62,330 bases of DNA from Bacteroidaceae bacterium (GCA_017481875.1 JAFUOP010000005.1:90892-153221), one strand, 5' to 3'. Positions 28,066 through 36,920 are shown, counted from the first letter of the stretch. Numbers and translations are program-made. The notes: generated by a model not told the origin, from the sequence alone.

Positions 28066-29387
28066 GCCAAACAGGAAAGACCATAAAACATATAAGCGAC
28101 ATAATAGGCCTGCTGAACAAAGAGGGCAATTATGCCGTGCTACGCAATTTTGAAGGGCTGCCCGACAAGAACAACAGCCGCGACATAGATATTATAATCA
28201 CCCGCGACAGCTACAAAAGGGTAAAAGAGAGCCTGGTAACACTCATAGACAACAGCGGGTGGAAGATTATAACCTACCTGCACAGCGACCGTCTCATAAG
28301 CTATGTATGCGCAACCACTACCGAAGAACATACCGACATTATACAATGGGACTTTTTCTTCGACACTTCGGTTTGGGGAATACAACTGATGAGCGCAGAG
28401 GAGTTTCTTGCCCATAAAAAATTCAATGGTTTTCTTTACTACATAGACACCGACGGGCAGTTCCTCGACAAATACCTGTACAACAGAGCTGTGGGGAGCA
28501 AATACCCCGAAAAATACCACACCACACGCGAAGTTGCCGAGCACCAGCCCACCGTGGAGAAGAAGGTTAAAGAGATTTTCGGTTGCAACAGCGTGGCGGA
28601 ATGCGACAAGAAGAGCGGGAAAAACCTTATTCTTAAAGCACTATGGCACAACCTGAGGAAAAGGCCATTGGCACTCATTTGGGGCATTATATACTTCCTT
28701 TACACCTTTATTGGAAACTATATATGCTCGCGCACAGGCTTCAGCATAGGCTTCACGGGCCCCGATGGCAGTGGCAAGACCACGGTAATAGATATGCTGC
28801 TCGAAAGAATAGCACCCGTCTTTGGTACTGCACACAAATATTACCATTTCCGCCCCGCGCTCTTTGGCAACTTGGGTGAGGTGGCACACTCGGCAGGCAT
28901 AAAAAAAGAGGTGGACAGAAATTTTGACAAGCCTCATCGTGGTGGGAAAACCGGCAAGCTAAGCTCGCTCGCCCGCCTTGCCTACTATTCAATTGATTAC
29001 ATTGTAGGCTATTTTATAAAAGTAAAAAGTGTTACGCGCATCACCCGTGTGGTGGTTTTCGACCGCTATTTTACCGATATTATTTGCGACAGCCGTCGCT
29101 CACGCATATACCTGAGCCCAGCGTTCCTTTACACGTGGAAAAGGCTGTTCATACCCTCGCTCAACTACAATATACTGCTCACAGCAAGCAGCAGCACCAT
29201 ACTTGCCCGCAAACGCGAACTCAATGAGGAGGGGATAAAAACCATTAACGACAAAATAGACTACTTGTGCAATAAAAAGGGCTACCGCAAGGTGCTCAAC
29301 GAAACTACGCCACAGACCGCAGTATGCGAGATTCTCACATATATATCCGAGGAGCAACACAAGAAGAATTTAAAGAGACTTAAGTAA
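28062..29387 (+). CDS. Two-domain protein: nucleotidyltransferase-like N-terminus, thymidylate-kinase-like C-terminus
   Basis: A 441-residue protein. Residues 1-150 look like a nucleotidyltransferase-fold domain (YAVLRNFEGLP, then RDIDIII with Asp41 and Asp43). A hydrophobic stretch lies around 205-222. Residues 228-430 form a P-loop kinase of thymidylate-kinase type: SIGFTGPDGSGKTTVIDM (P-loop about 233-241) and VVVFDRYFTDIICD (about 330) with the DRY-like motif. Such proteins recur in Bacteroidetes polysaccharide loci but their substrate is not established. A sugar or alditol kinase is plausible. It overlaps the GT2 gene by 4 bases. Confidence 0.6.
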   Translation: MSQTGKTIKHISDIIGLLNKEGNYAVLRNFEGLPDKNNSRDIDIIITRDSYKRVKESLVTLIDNSGWKIITYLHSDRLISYVCATTTEEHTDIIQWDFFFDTSVWGIQLMSAEEFLAHKKFNGFLYYIDTDGQFLDKYLYNRAVGSKYPEKYHTTREVAEHQPTVEKKVKEIFGCNSVAECDKKSGKNLILKALWHNLRKRPLALIWGIIYFLYTFIGNYICSRTGFSIGFTGPDGSGKTTVIDMLLERIAPVFGTAHKYYHFRPALFGNLGEVAHSAGIKKEVDRNFDKPHRGGKTGKLSSLARLAYYSIDYIVGYFIKVKSVTRITRVVVFDRYFTDIICDSRRSRIYLSPAFLYTWKRLFIPSLNYNILLTASSSTILARKRELNEEGIKTINDKIDYLCNKKGYRKVLNETTPQTAVCEILTYISEEQHKKNLKRLK

Positions 29388-29445
29388 TAAATTAATATCT
29401 TAAAATTCTAGCAAAGTACTTATTTAAGAACTAACAATAACCTCC

Positions 29446-30693
29446 ATGACAACACCCAAGCATAAAATATTCGTTTCGGCATACGCTTGCGAGCCCGGGC
29501 TTGGTAGCGAGATTGGCGTTGGCTGGCACTGGGTACTGGAGATGTCCCGTTACTTTGAGTTGTGGGTGCTCACGCGCGAAAGCAACCACCCCACCATAGA
29601 GCCGTGGATAGAGGAGCACCCCGAATACCGTGGAATACATTTCCTCTATTTCGACCTGCCCAAGTGGGCACGATTCTGGAAAAAGGGGTTGCGCGGCGTG
29701 CGCACATACTACAATATATGGCAGCACTGCACCAACCGCATAGTAAAACGCACTATGCGCGAGAACAATATAAAGATATTCCACCACCTCACATACGGCA
29801 ATATGCTGTGGAAGGTAAGTTCATACGGGCAAAAGCAGTTCTTTATTTGGGGCCCTGTGGGTGGCTTGGAAACCATACCTGCGGAATATAGCCGCCACTA
29901 CACAGGCAAGGCACGCATAATTGAGCGGGTGCGGCGTGCGGTTATTAAATTACTGCCTCTGAATTACGGTTTCAAGCAACGCTGCAAAAACGCCGACCTG
30001 GTGTTGTGCAAAACAGAAATAACCCGCAACCTAATACCGGCCAAGCAACGCCACAAAAGCGTGCTATTTACCGATGTTGCCGTAGATGATATTGCAAAGA
30101 TAGAAGGAAAAGCTGCTTGCAACGATAAAACAGAGTACATTACCGTGGGCCGACTGGACGCGTGGCGCGGCTTTGACCTTGTGATAGAAAGTTTTGCCCG
30201 CGTGGCAAAGAACAACCCCAATATGCACCTTGCAATTGTGGGCAAGGGAAGCGACAAGGAACGCTTGCAGGCACTTGCACAGAACAACGGTGTTGCCGAT
30301 AAAGTAACCTTCACCGGCAAAGTAGATATGAATGAATATTACCGCCTGCTTGCTGCAGCCGACGTAGTGGTGAACGCCTCACTTAAAGAGGGTGCCGTTA
30401 CCGTCTCCTTCGACACTATGGCAATGGGCAAGCCACTTATATGCCTCGACACCACAGGTTACACGCGCTATTTCTCCAACGAATATGCGGTGGTTATTCC
30501 ACGCACTACCCGCACCGAGGTTATTAATAATTTGAGCCATGCAATGGAGCGCATGAGCGATGCCGATGAACGAAAAACCATAGGTGGAAAGGCCAGAAAT
30601 GCAGGCCGCCAATTTACCTGGGAGGCGCGTGGCAAGGAGTTTAGGGATTTGGTAATGGAAAGGGTTAAAACCGATAATAACAAAATATCATAA
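29446..30693 (+). CDS. Family 4 glycosyltransferase
   Basis: A 415-residue GT-B protein. The N-terminus has KIFVSAYACEPGLGSEIGVG, and the C-terminal domain has YITVGRLDAWRGFDLVIESF around 225 and LKEGAVTVSFDTMAMGKP around 310-327 (E-x7-E region). Its stop shares a base with the start of a broken acyltransferase gene. A 58-base AT-rich gap precedes it. Donor unknown. Confidence 0.88.
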   Translation: MTTPKHKIFVSAYACEPGLGSEIGVGWHWVLEMSRYFELWVLTRESNHPTIEPWIEEHPEYRGIHFLYFDLPKWARFWKKGLRGVRTYYNIWQHCTNRIVKRTMRENNIKIFHHLTYGNMLWKVSSYGQKQFFIWGPVGGLETIPAEYSRHYTGKARIIERVRRAVIKLLPLNYGFKQRCKNADLVLCKTEITRNLIPAKQRHKSVLFTDVAVDDIAKIEGKAACNDKTEYITVGRLDAWRGFDLVIESFARVAKNNPNMHLAIVGKGSDKERLQALAQNNGVADKVTFTGKVDMNEYYRLLAAADVVVNASLKEGAVTVSFDTMAMGKPLICLDTTGYTRYFSNEYAVVIPRTTRTEVINNLSHAMERMSDADERKTIGGKARNAGRQFTWEARGKEFRDLVMERVKTDNNKIS

Positions 30694-31053
30694 TGAAATC
30701 ACTTGAACGCAACTCAAATATTGAACTACTGAGAATATTACACAAACCCATTAAATATTGTCGGTCCTTTGTTTCTGCTACTTTTCTTTGTTCAGTTGCA
30801 AATAAGGAGTAAAATAATTAACTGGATTGCAGTCTCCTGTTTTTCGGTATATTTACTACATTGTCATTTTAATCTGAGTGATTATTACATACAACAAGCA
30901 AAGTATATATACGACAATTACAGTGGGTTAGAGTATTACATTGTTATTTTATCATATATGGCTTTTATATTTATAATTGCCATAATTATAGATAAGATAA
31001 GGATATTCTGTTTTAATCGCATTTGGAATATTTTGGAGAAAAAGGACAAATGA
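30693..31053 (+). pseudogene. Acyltransferase-3 family gene with the middle deleted
   Basis: The first codons (MKSLERNSNIELLRIL, from 30693) are the standard opening of OafA/WecH-type acyltransferase-3 proteins. From about 30750, in another frame, comes a C-terminal part with three hydrophobic helices and the family segment SVYLLHCHFNLSDYY, running to the stop at 31051-31053. About two thirds of a normal 330-400-residue protein is missing and the frame changes at the junction, so it is inactive. The following gene starts inside its last codons. Confidence 0.8.
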
Positions 31054-32144
31054 ACCAATTTCTGCACAAAATAATATCAGCAGGCAGTGGCACAAACCGC
31101 TACTACCGCATAACCAACGCCGATGGCAAAAGCTGGCTCTTGCCCGCCAAAAATATGCGGGTGGCACTGAACCTCTACCAGCCAAGCGGGCGCAACGGCA
31201 AGCTGCTGAAGGTACTGTTTCCGTGGCTGCATCGCTTGCATTTTGTGCGCAAAGCAATAAAAGCGGAGCTCCTCTGTTGCACGCTACAAGAGGAGTTAAA
31301 GAGACTGTTGCAAAGGGTATTCTGCTGCCAGGATTTAGAATTTGCAATTTTCGAAGGCACACCCTGCGTGCATCAAAAAATTACAATACAACTTAGCAGT
31401 GGAAACAATATCCTTGGATACTGCAAGGCAAGCGATAACAAAGAGATTCTGCAACTGTTTGAAAAGGAGGCAGCCACGCTTGCAAAACTTGCAAAGAATG
31501 GAGTTACAAACATTCCACGGGCACTGCACTGTGGCACACTCTCAAACGGGGTACACATTTTTGTGCAAAGCAGTGTAAAAACCACAAAATCGCAAGTGGT
31601 GCACACGTGGGGGCCACAACAAGAGGCTTTCCTTGCCACACTGCACGAAAAAACACGGCTGGCACTGCCCTTTGAGGAGAGCGACTACTACCGTTCCATA
31701 ACCGCCCTGCAGGAGCACATCGATTGGCTACCCGCCACAACAGACAAGGAGGTTGTAACAACTGCAATAGCAAGGGCTATGGCCGAATACTGCGGCAAAA
31801 TGGTGGAATTTTCGGCCTGCCACGCCGACTTTACTCCCTGGAATATGTTTGTGGAGCGGGGCGAGCTCTTTGTTTTCGATTTTGAATATGCCACACTCAC
31901 CTACCCGCCCGGGATAGACCGCTGCCACTTTGAACTGCAAACCGCAATATTTGAAAAGCGAATGTCGTGCGAGGAAATTCTTGAATATATAAATGGCTAC
32001 AATGTGGCCGACAAGCATTTGTTGCGCCTATACCTGCTCGATGTGATTTCGCGCTTCACGATAAGAGAAAAAGGGGGAGCCGATGGCGACATCGCCCGCT
32101 GCTTGCATACCTGGTGTTATCTACTGAAAAATTGCGCCCTATGA
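31050..32144 (+). CDS. Aminoglycoside-phosphotransferase-like sugar kinase
   Basis: The ATG at 31050 overlaps the stop of the acyltransferase remnant (ATGA). The 364-residue protein has the APH/choline-kinase catalytic loop SACHADFTPWNMF (about 255-268, Asp260) and the metal-binding FDFEYA segment (about 277-282). Bacterial relatives include anomeric sugar kinases such as AmgK. It may phosphorylate a sugar for the NTP-transferase encoded at 35673-36479; that pairing is inference. It overlaps the next gene by 4 bases. Confidence 0.65.
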   Translation: MNQFLHKIISAGSGTNRYYRITNADGKSWLLPAKNMRVALNLYQPSGRNGKLLKVLFPWLHRLHFVRKAIKAELLCCTLQEELKRLLQRVFCCQDLEFAIFEGTPCVHQKITIQLSSGNNILGYCKASDNKEILQLFEKEAATLAKLAKNGVTNIPRALHCGTLSNGVHIFVQSSVKTTKSQVVHTWGPQQEAFLATLHEKTRLALPFEESDYYRSITALQEHIDWLPATTDKEVVTTAIARAMAEYCGKMVEFSACHADFTPWNMFVERGELFVFDFEYATLTYPPGIDRCHFELQTAIFEKRMSCEEILEYINGYNVADKHLLRLYLLDVISRFTIREKGGADGDIARCLHTWCYLLKNCAL

Positions 32145-33235
32145 AACTAATATGTTTTCACCTGTTCAACGACTACAGCGGCAGCCCCAAAGTGCTGAAG
32201 AACACGCTACAACACCTGCTTGCAAAGGGGGTGGAAGTGGAGCTTGTAACATCGCGTGGCGGAGTGCTCGACGAGTTGGAAGGCTGTGGCAATATAAGAT
32301 TCCGCAGATACAGCTACTGCTTTAACAAAAATGTGGCACTTGCCATGCTACGCTATACTTGGGCACAGATATACACCTTTTTTCTCGCGCTTGGCTATGC
32401 CGGCAACAAAGAGGCGGTCTTTTACATAAACACCATACTACCGGCAGGGCCCGCACTTGCAGGGTGGCTTATGGGGAAAAGAGTTATTTACCACTATCAC
32501 GAAAATGCCACGGTAAAAAGCTGTTTTTACCGTGCTCTTGCTTGGGTAATGCAAAAAATAGCAAGCAAGATTATTTGCGTGAGCAGGTACCAACGCTCGT
32601 TCCTTAAACGTAGCGATGGTGTGTGCGTGATACCTAATGCCATAGACGATGCCTTTATTGCAAAGCTCACGCCCAACCCGCAAAAAGCATTTGAACAAAA
32701 ACGTGTGCTTTTGCTCGGTTCACTAAAGAAATACAAAGGCACACTAGAGTTCTGCAAGCTTGCTGCAATGCTACCACAATATAACTTTGAGCTGGTAATA
32801 AACGATACGCAAGAAAACATTGACACTTTTTGGCACAATAATAACATTGGCAAGATTGAGAACCTCGCTGTGCACACACGGCAAGAAGATGTTGCCCCAT
32901 TCTACAACAGAGCATCAATAGTGCTGAACCTCTCAAATAAAGATTTGTTTATTGAGACCTTCGGCCTAACAGTTTTGGAAGCAATGTCGGCAGGCCTGCC
33001 GGTAATTGTGCCCACCGTGGGCGGTGTGGCCGAAATGGTCGATAATGGCAAAAACGGTTTTAAGATAGATATACAAAATCTGCCATTTATTGCAGAAAAT
33101 ATCGAAAAACTACTTTCTAATCGGGAATTATACCTATCTTTGTACAAAGGAAGCATAGAACGGTCAAAAAAATACAGCTCAGCTGCAATGGTCGAAGAGA
33201 TTCTTCGCAAAATAAAAGACGACAAGAACCTGTAG
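32141..33235 (+). CDS. Family 4 glycosyltransferase
   Basis: The ATG at 32141 overlaps the kinase stop and gives KLICFHLFNDYSGSPKVLKN. The 364-residue GT-B protein has CVSRYQRSFLKRSDGVCVIP around 145-165 and ETFGLTVLEAMSAGLPVIVP around 273-292 (E-x7-E). It ends directly before the last glycosyltransferase. Donor unknown. Confidence 0.88.
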   Translation: MKLICFHLFNDYSGSPKVLKNTLQHLLAKGVEVELVTSRGGVLDELEGCGNIRFRRYSYCFNKNVALAMLRYTWAQIYTFFLALGYAGNKEAVFYINTILPAGPALAGWLMGKRVIYHYHENATVKSCFYRALAWVMQKIASKIICVSRYQRSFLKRSDGVCVIPNAIDDAFIAKLTPNPQKAFEQKRVLLLGSLKKYKGTLEFCKLAAMLPQYNFELVINDTQENIDTFWHNNNIGKIENLAVHTRQEDVAPFYNRASIVLNLSNKDLFIETFGLTVLEAMSAGLPVIVPTVGGVAEMVDNGKNGFKIDIQNLPFIAENIEKLLSNRELYLSLYKGSIERSKKYSSAAMVEEILRKIKDDKNL

Positions 33236-34303
33236 ATGAAAAAGGTTGCAATTATTGGTACACAAGGTGTTCCGGCCAATTATGGTGGCTTCGAAACACT
33301 TGTAGATAATATCATTGGGGAACATCGCTCCAGTGATATTGAATACACCATATATTGCAGTGGCAAGGATATGCCACAGAGACTTCCGCAACACAAAGGA
33401 GCAAAACTCAAATACCTCCCTTTGCGTGCCAATGGTGTACAGAGTATCTTTTATGATATTGTAGCCATGATTCGCTCCATTCGCGGCTATGACACTATTC
33501 TCGTTCTCGGTGTAAGCGGTTGCACCTTCCTTCCAATATTCAAGCTGTTCAGCCGCGCCAAGGTTATTGTAAACATTGACGGGCTTGAACACAGACGCGA
33601 CAAATGGACACGTGCTGTGCGCAAATTCCTGCTCCTTTCCGAGATTGTTGCAGTAAAAAGTGCACACACCATTATTGCCGACAACAAAGGCATAGCCGAT
33701 TATGTAGATTGGCGATACAAAAGGGAGGCCAAGCTCATTGCTTATGGCGGCGACCACGCATTGTGCAACGTATCGGAAGAGAGACAAGCCGAGATTATTG
33801 CCCAATACGGTTTAAAGAAAGACAGTTACTCTATAAGCGTGTGCCGCATTGAACCCGAGAACAACTGCCACGTAACCTTAGACGCTTTTGCAAACAGTGG
33901 CAAAGAACTTGTATTTGTAGGTAATTGGAAACGCAACGACTATAGCCGCAGGCTGAAAGAGAAATATAGTGCTTACAGTAATATTAAACTCATAGACAGC
34001 ATATACGACCTTGAAATTCTCTACACACTGCGCAACAATGCCCGGTTCTACATTCACGGCCATAGCGCAGGTGGCACCAACCCATCACTTGTAGAGGCAA
34101 TGTTCCTGGGAAAGCCTGTGCTTGCATACGACGTTGTATATAACCGCGAAACCACACACCACAAGGCCTATTATTGGAAGAACTGCAATGAGTTACAACA
34201 ATTAGTAACCCAAAAGGACCTTTCAAGCAAAGATATAAAAAGAGTCGCACAAAAGTTCTATACCTGGAAAAAAATAACAAAGGAATACGAAGAACTTTAT
34301 TAA
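33236..34303 (+). CDS. DUF1972-type glycosyltransferase (rhamnosyltransferase-like)
   Basis: A 355-residue GT-B protein opening with KKVAIIGTQGVPANYGGFET, the signature of the DUF1972/Cps2T-like group, which in streptococci adds rhamnose. The C-terminal domain has HGHSAGGTNPSLVEAMFLGK around 277-296. The start codon abuts the previous stop. It is the last forward gene of the long operon and is followed by a strong terminator. Confidence 0.87.
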   Translation: MKKVAIIGTQGVPANYGGFETLVDNIIGEHRSSDIEYTIYCSGKDMPQRLPQHKGAKLKYLPLRANGVQSIFYDIVAMIRSIRGYDTILVLGVSGCTFLPIFKLFSRAKVIVNIDGLEHRRDKWTRAVRKFLLLSEIVAVKSAHTIIADNKGIADYVDWRYKREAKLIAYGGDHALCNVSEERQAEIIAQYGLKKDSYSISVCRIEPENNCHVTLDAFANSGKELVFVGNWKRNDYSRRLKEKYSAYSNIKLIDSIYDLEILYTLRNNARFYIHGHSAGGTNPSLVEAMFLGKPVLAYDVVYNRETTHHKAYYWKNCNELQQLVTQKDLSSKDIKRVAQKFYTWKKITKEYEELY

Positions 34304-34311
34304 CACACCCT

Positions 34312-34357
34312 AATAGAAAGAAGACCTCAACCACATAGTTGAGGTCTTCTTTCTATT
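34312..34357. terminator. Bidirectional terminator with a perfect 20-bp stem
   Basis: Arms at 34312-34331 and 34338-34357 are perfect complements around a 6-base loop (CACATA). The stem ends in AAAGAAGACCTC / GAGGTCTTCTTT, so either strand ends in a T-rich arm. It separates the convergent DUF1972 glycosyltransferase and UDP-galactopyranose mutase genes and marks the end of the long operon. Confidence 0.85.
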
Positions 34358-34377
34358 ATGAGATTACTATAAAATAA

Positions 34378-35484
34378 TCAACCATTTTCTTTTTGCCACA
34401 AACTGAGCGCAGCCTCAACAGTGTCGTCCATATCGGCATAAGTATATTGTGCCAAGCGACCACCAAAAAGCACACCATCGCAAGAAGCTGCAAGTTCCTT
34501 ATATTTTTTATAGATATCCGAGTTGCGGCTATTATTTACAGGATAATAGGGCACTTTGCCTTCTTCGTAATCATCGGGGTACTCATAAGTTACAACCGTT
34601 ACGGGTGAAACAGCATTTTCAAAATGCTTGTGCTCTACAACACGAGTATAAGGAATTTCACGCTCGGTGTAGTTAATTACCGCAGAACCCTGGAAATTCT
34701 CTTCATTAATAATTGTTGTATCAAAACGCAAACTGCGGTAGTCGAGACGGCCAAAACAATAATCGAAGTACTTATCTATGCAACCGGTAAAAAGCACCTT
34801 TTCAGCCATAGAGTTCCACTTTTCCCTGTCGCTGAAGTAATCGGTGTCAAGCAACACATCAACCCCCGACAACAAAGCATCGATAAGTTTATTGTAACCT
34901 CCAATGGGAACGCCCTGGTAATCGTCGTTAAAATAATTATTGTCAAACGTAAACCTAAATGGAATGCGCTTTATGATGAACGGGGGAAGCTCTGTTGCTG
35001 CCACACCCCATTGCTTTTCGGTATATCCTTTTATAAAACGCTCATATATATCCTTGCCACAAAGGGTAAGTGCCTGTTCTTCAAGATTGGCCGGTTCTGT
35101 TATTGAAGCATATTCAGCTCTCTGCTCGGCAATTTTAGCTTGCGCCTCGGCCGGTGTTTTAGTGCCCCACATACGATAAAACGTATTCATATTAAAGGGC
35201 AAGTTATACAACTCTCCTTTGTAGCACGCCATTGGAGTATTGGTGAAACGGTTAAAAGGTACAAGATTATTCACATAGTCCCATACATCTTTGTTGGACG
35301 TGTGGAAGATATGAGCACCGTAATTGTGTACATTTATACCCTCAACCTGTGCACAATAAATATTACCACCTGCGTGGCTGCGTTGCTCTATCACAAGACA
35401 AGTCTTGCCTGCCTTTCTTGCTTCGCAAGCAAATACTGCGCCAAAAAGCCCCGAGCCAACTATCAGATAATCATACCGTTTCAT
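34378..35484 (-). CDS. glf: UDP-galactopyranose mutase
   Basis: The start at 35484 gives MKRYDYLIVGSGLFGAVFAC, the FAD-binding N-terminus; a longer frame upstream is noncoding. The 368-residue protein has IEQRSHAGGNIY around 35, YGAHIFHTSNKDVWDY around 57-72, YTEKQWG around 153 and the C-terminal GRLAQYTYADMDD motif. It converts UDP-galactopyranose to UDP-galactofuranose in the cytosol, so the polymer probably contains Galf. It is transcribed towards the end of the operon from its own promoter. Confidence 0.95.
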   Translation of the reverse strand: MKRYDYLIVGSGLFGAVFACEARKAGKTCLVIEQRSHAGGNIYCAQVEGINVHNYGAHIFHTSNKDVWDYVNNLVPFNRFTNTPMACYKGELYNLPFNMNTFYRMWGTKTPAEAQAKIAEQRAEYASITEPANLEEQALTLCGKDIYERFIKGYTEKQWGVAATELPPFIIKRIPFRFTFDNNYFNDDYQGVPIGGYNKLIDALLSGVDVLLDTDYFSDREKWNSMAEKVLFTGCIDKYFDYCFGRLDYRSLRFDTTIINEENFQGSAVINYTEREIPYTRVVEHKHFENAVSPVTVVTYEYPDDYEEGKVPYYPVNNSRNSDIYKKYKELAASCDGVLFGGRLAQYTYADMDDTVEAALSLWQKENG

Positions 35485-35513
35485 TATTGTGTATGTTACA
35501 TTATAACTCTCCG

Positions 35514-35521
35514 CAAAAATA
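35514..35521 (-). promoter_or_regulatory. Candidate -7 element for the mutase gene
   Basis: Read on the minus strand this is TATTTTTG (TAnnTTTG), 29 bases upstream of the glf start. A second match lies at 35575-35582. No clear -33 TTTG is found at the normal 19-21 base spacing for either, so the call is tentative. Confidence 0.35.
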
Positions 35522-35646
35522 ATACAAAAAACTTTGATTTTGAAAAAAATGTACACAATTTGCAGTGTAGCCTCCAAAAATATACAATCTGTGCATAAAA
35601 TTAAATTTTTAACTCAAAGAAATTATCATTTCGCCAATATTATGGT

Positions 35647-35654
35647 TACATTTG
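35647..35654 (+). promoter_or_regulatory. Candidate -7 element for the nucleotidyltransferase gene
   Basis: TACATTTG matches TAnnTTTG and lies 18 bases before the ATG at 35673, implying a very short leader. The -33 region is not clear. It faces away from the glf promoter, so 35485-35672 is a divergent promoter region. Confidence 0.45.
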
Positions 35655-35672
35655 CTAAAAATAGAAAATACT

Positions 35673-36479
35673 ATGAAAGCAATGATATTCGCAGCCGGGC
35701 TTGGCACAAGGCTGAAACCAATAACCGACACTCTACCCAAAGCACTTGTTCCCGTGTGCGGGAAACCACTCTTGGAACACGTTGCACGCAAACTGCTGGC
35801 AAGCGGCATAAACGAAGCAGTTGTGAACATACACTACTTTGCCGATAAAATTGAGGAGTGGGCAACCAACCAACCCTGGATTGTAAACAAGCACGAAGAA
35901 CTAGCCGAGGGGAAAATGCTCTTTGAACTGAGCGACGAGCGAGGGTTGCTGCTTGAAACAGGCGGAGCCGTGCTGCACGCTCGCAAATACCTGCAAGGGT
36001 GTGGCAAATTTCTTATACACAACGTAGATATTCTTTCGAGCTGCGACATAAAGTGGTTCGCATCGCAGGTGCGCGACGAAGCCATTGCCAGCCTTCTTGT
36101 GAGCAACCGCCCCACCACCCGATTCCTGCTTTTCAACCCACAGAATATGCTCCTTGTGGGGTGGCAGAACACCGACACAGGCGACTACCACGTAACATCG
36201 CCCGATATCAACCCCAATGAGTGCCGCGCACTCGCCTTCTCGGGCATACACATATTGAGCGACAAAGTTATAGACCTTATGCAGGAATACGTCAAAGAGA
36301 AGGAGCTACCCGCCGACGAGCAAAAAGGCACCCGCTTCCCCATAATGAGTTTCTATATGTGGGCGGCAGCACGCTACCCCATTTACGGAGTAGAAGCCGA
36401 GAACCTTGAATTTATAGACGTCGGCAAGCTCAATGCACTAAAGCCTGCCGAGGAGTTTGTGAAGCGCAGCAATATATAG
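35673..36479 (+). CDS. Sugar-1-phosphate nucleotidyltransferase
   Basis: The ATG at 35673 gives MKAMIFAAGLGTRLKPITDT with the GxGTRx(9)PK signature (Lys at PKALVPV). A TTG start 21 bases upstream is unlikely because it overlaps the promoter. Other features are LETGGAVLHARKYL around 98-111 and the metal-binding HNVDIL around 120. The 268-residue length and pattern resemble MurU/HddC-like uridylyl- or guanylyltransferases. The nucleotide and sugar are not determined. The stop codon lies inside the following palindromic terminator. Confidence 0.85.
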   Translation: MKAMIFAAGLGTRLKPITDTLPKALVPVCGKPLLEHVARKLLASGINEAVVNIHYFADKIEEWATNQPWIVNKHEELAEGKMLFELSDERGLLLETGGAVLHARKYLQGCGKFLIHNVDILSSCDIKWFASQVRDEAIASLLVSNRPTTRFLLFNPQNMLLVGWQNTDTGDYHVTSPDINPNECRALAFSGIHILSDKVIDLMQEYVKEKELPADEQKGTRFPIMSFYMWAAARYPIYGVEAENLEFIDVGKLNALKPAEEFVKRSNI

Positions 36480-36516
36480 TAAACAGAGGGGCTCGCCCCT
36501 CTGTTTACTATATATT
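36471..36516. terminator. Bidirectional terminator with a perfect 22-bp stem, shared by two stop codons
   Basis: Arms 36471-36492 and 36495-36516 are perfectly complementary with a 2-base centre; the core is AAACAGAGGGGC / GCCCCTCTGTTT. The TAG of the nucleotidyltransferase (36477-36479) and the TAG of the minus-strand gene remnant (36508-36510) lie symmetrically in the two arms. This shows that the remnant was once a complete convergent neighbour. Confidence 0.8.
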
Positions 36517-36602
36517 TATACCATAGCTGTGCTTTACCTCGTCCATCACAAAGACACTCTCAAGCGAGCCGAGGTTATCAATGGTACCGCCTACCTTCGG
36601 CG
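36508..36602 (-). pseudogene. C-terminal remnant of a truncated gene
   Basis: On the minus strand the frame ending at the TAG 36510-36508 reads GGTIDNLGSLESVFVMDE followed by VKHSYGINI, which has coding character and ends exactly in the shared terminator. About 30 codons remain; upstream of about 36602 the sequence changes to the HipB-like module repeat. I do not recognise the family. The break marks the left junction of the defence block. Confidence 0.5.
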
Positions 36603-36606
36603 AAGA

Positions 36607-36920
36607 CAAAGTAGTGAAAATATTTGAAACAGAAATAGGTATACTAAAATTTGTTCCACCTCAGTTCGGAATCCCTAATATTCAAATTTTATCAGTTATG
36701 AAATTGCCATCTTTGAGCGAATATTGTGCTCGTCTTAACCTATCATATAATATGCAAAAACAACACTTTTTCTACATTTTATGATAGGTGGAACACTTGC
36801 ATGGTGACTTGCATGGTGACTTGCATGGTGACTTGCATGGTGACTTGCATAGTCACTTGCATGGTGCATGCTTAAAATTAGCTTGTACATAACTTATACA
36901 CTAACTTGTACACCCTTATA
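36607..36920. repeat. Left copy of a HipB-like regulatory module, gene deleted
   Basis: Bases 36607-36679 match 52428-52501 closely (shared words include TTTGAAACAGAAATAG and CCTCAGTTCGGAATCCCTAA). Then 36737-36747 and 36780-36790 carry the operator arms AACCTATCATA / TATGATAGGT, as at 52933-52986. Then come 12-bp repeats and GTACATAACTTATACACTAA, as at about 53058. The helix-turn-helix gene between these parts is reduced to about 60 bases, and the -7 TATATTTG has become TGTTTTTG. It is a decayed direct repeat of the right-hand module. Confidence 0.75.
36795..36866. repeat. Six tandem 12-bp repeats
   Basis: Six head-to-tail units of ACTTGCATGGTG; the fifth is ACTTGCATAGTC and the rest are identical. 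The right-hand module has only two such units (53013-53036, with ACTTGCATGGCG and ACTTGCATGGTA). The unit length is a multiple of three, but no long frame uses it here. There are no spacers of CRISPR type. Confidence 0.85.

Noticed and set aside
36795-36866. Regular repeats that might be a CRISPR array
   Set aside because: The 12-bp units are head to tail with no spacers, and no cas genes are present.
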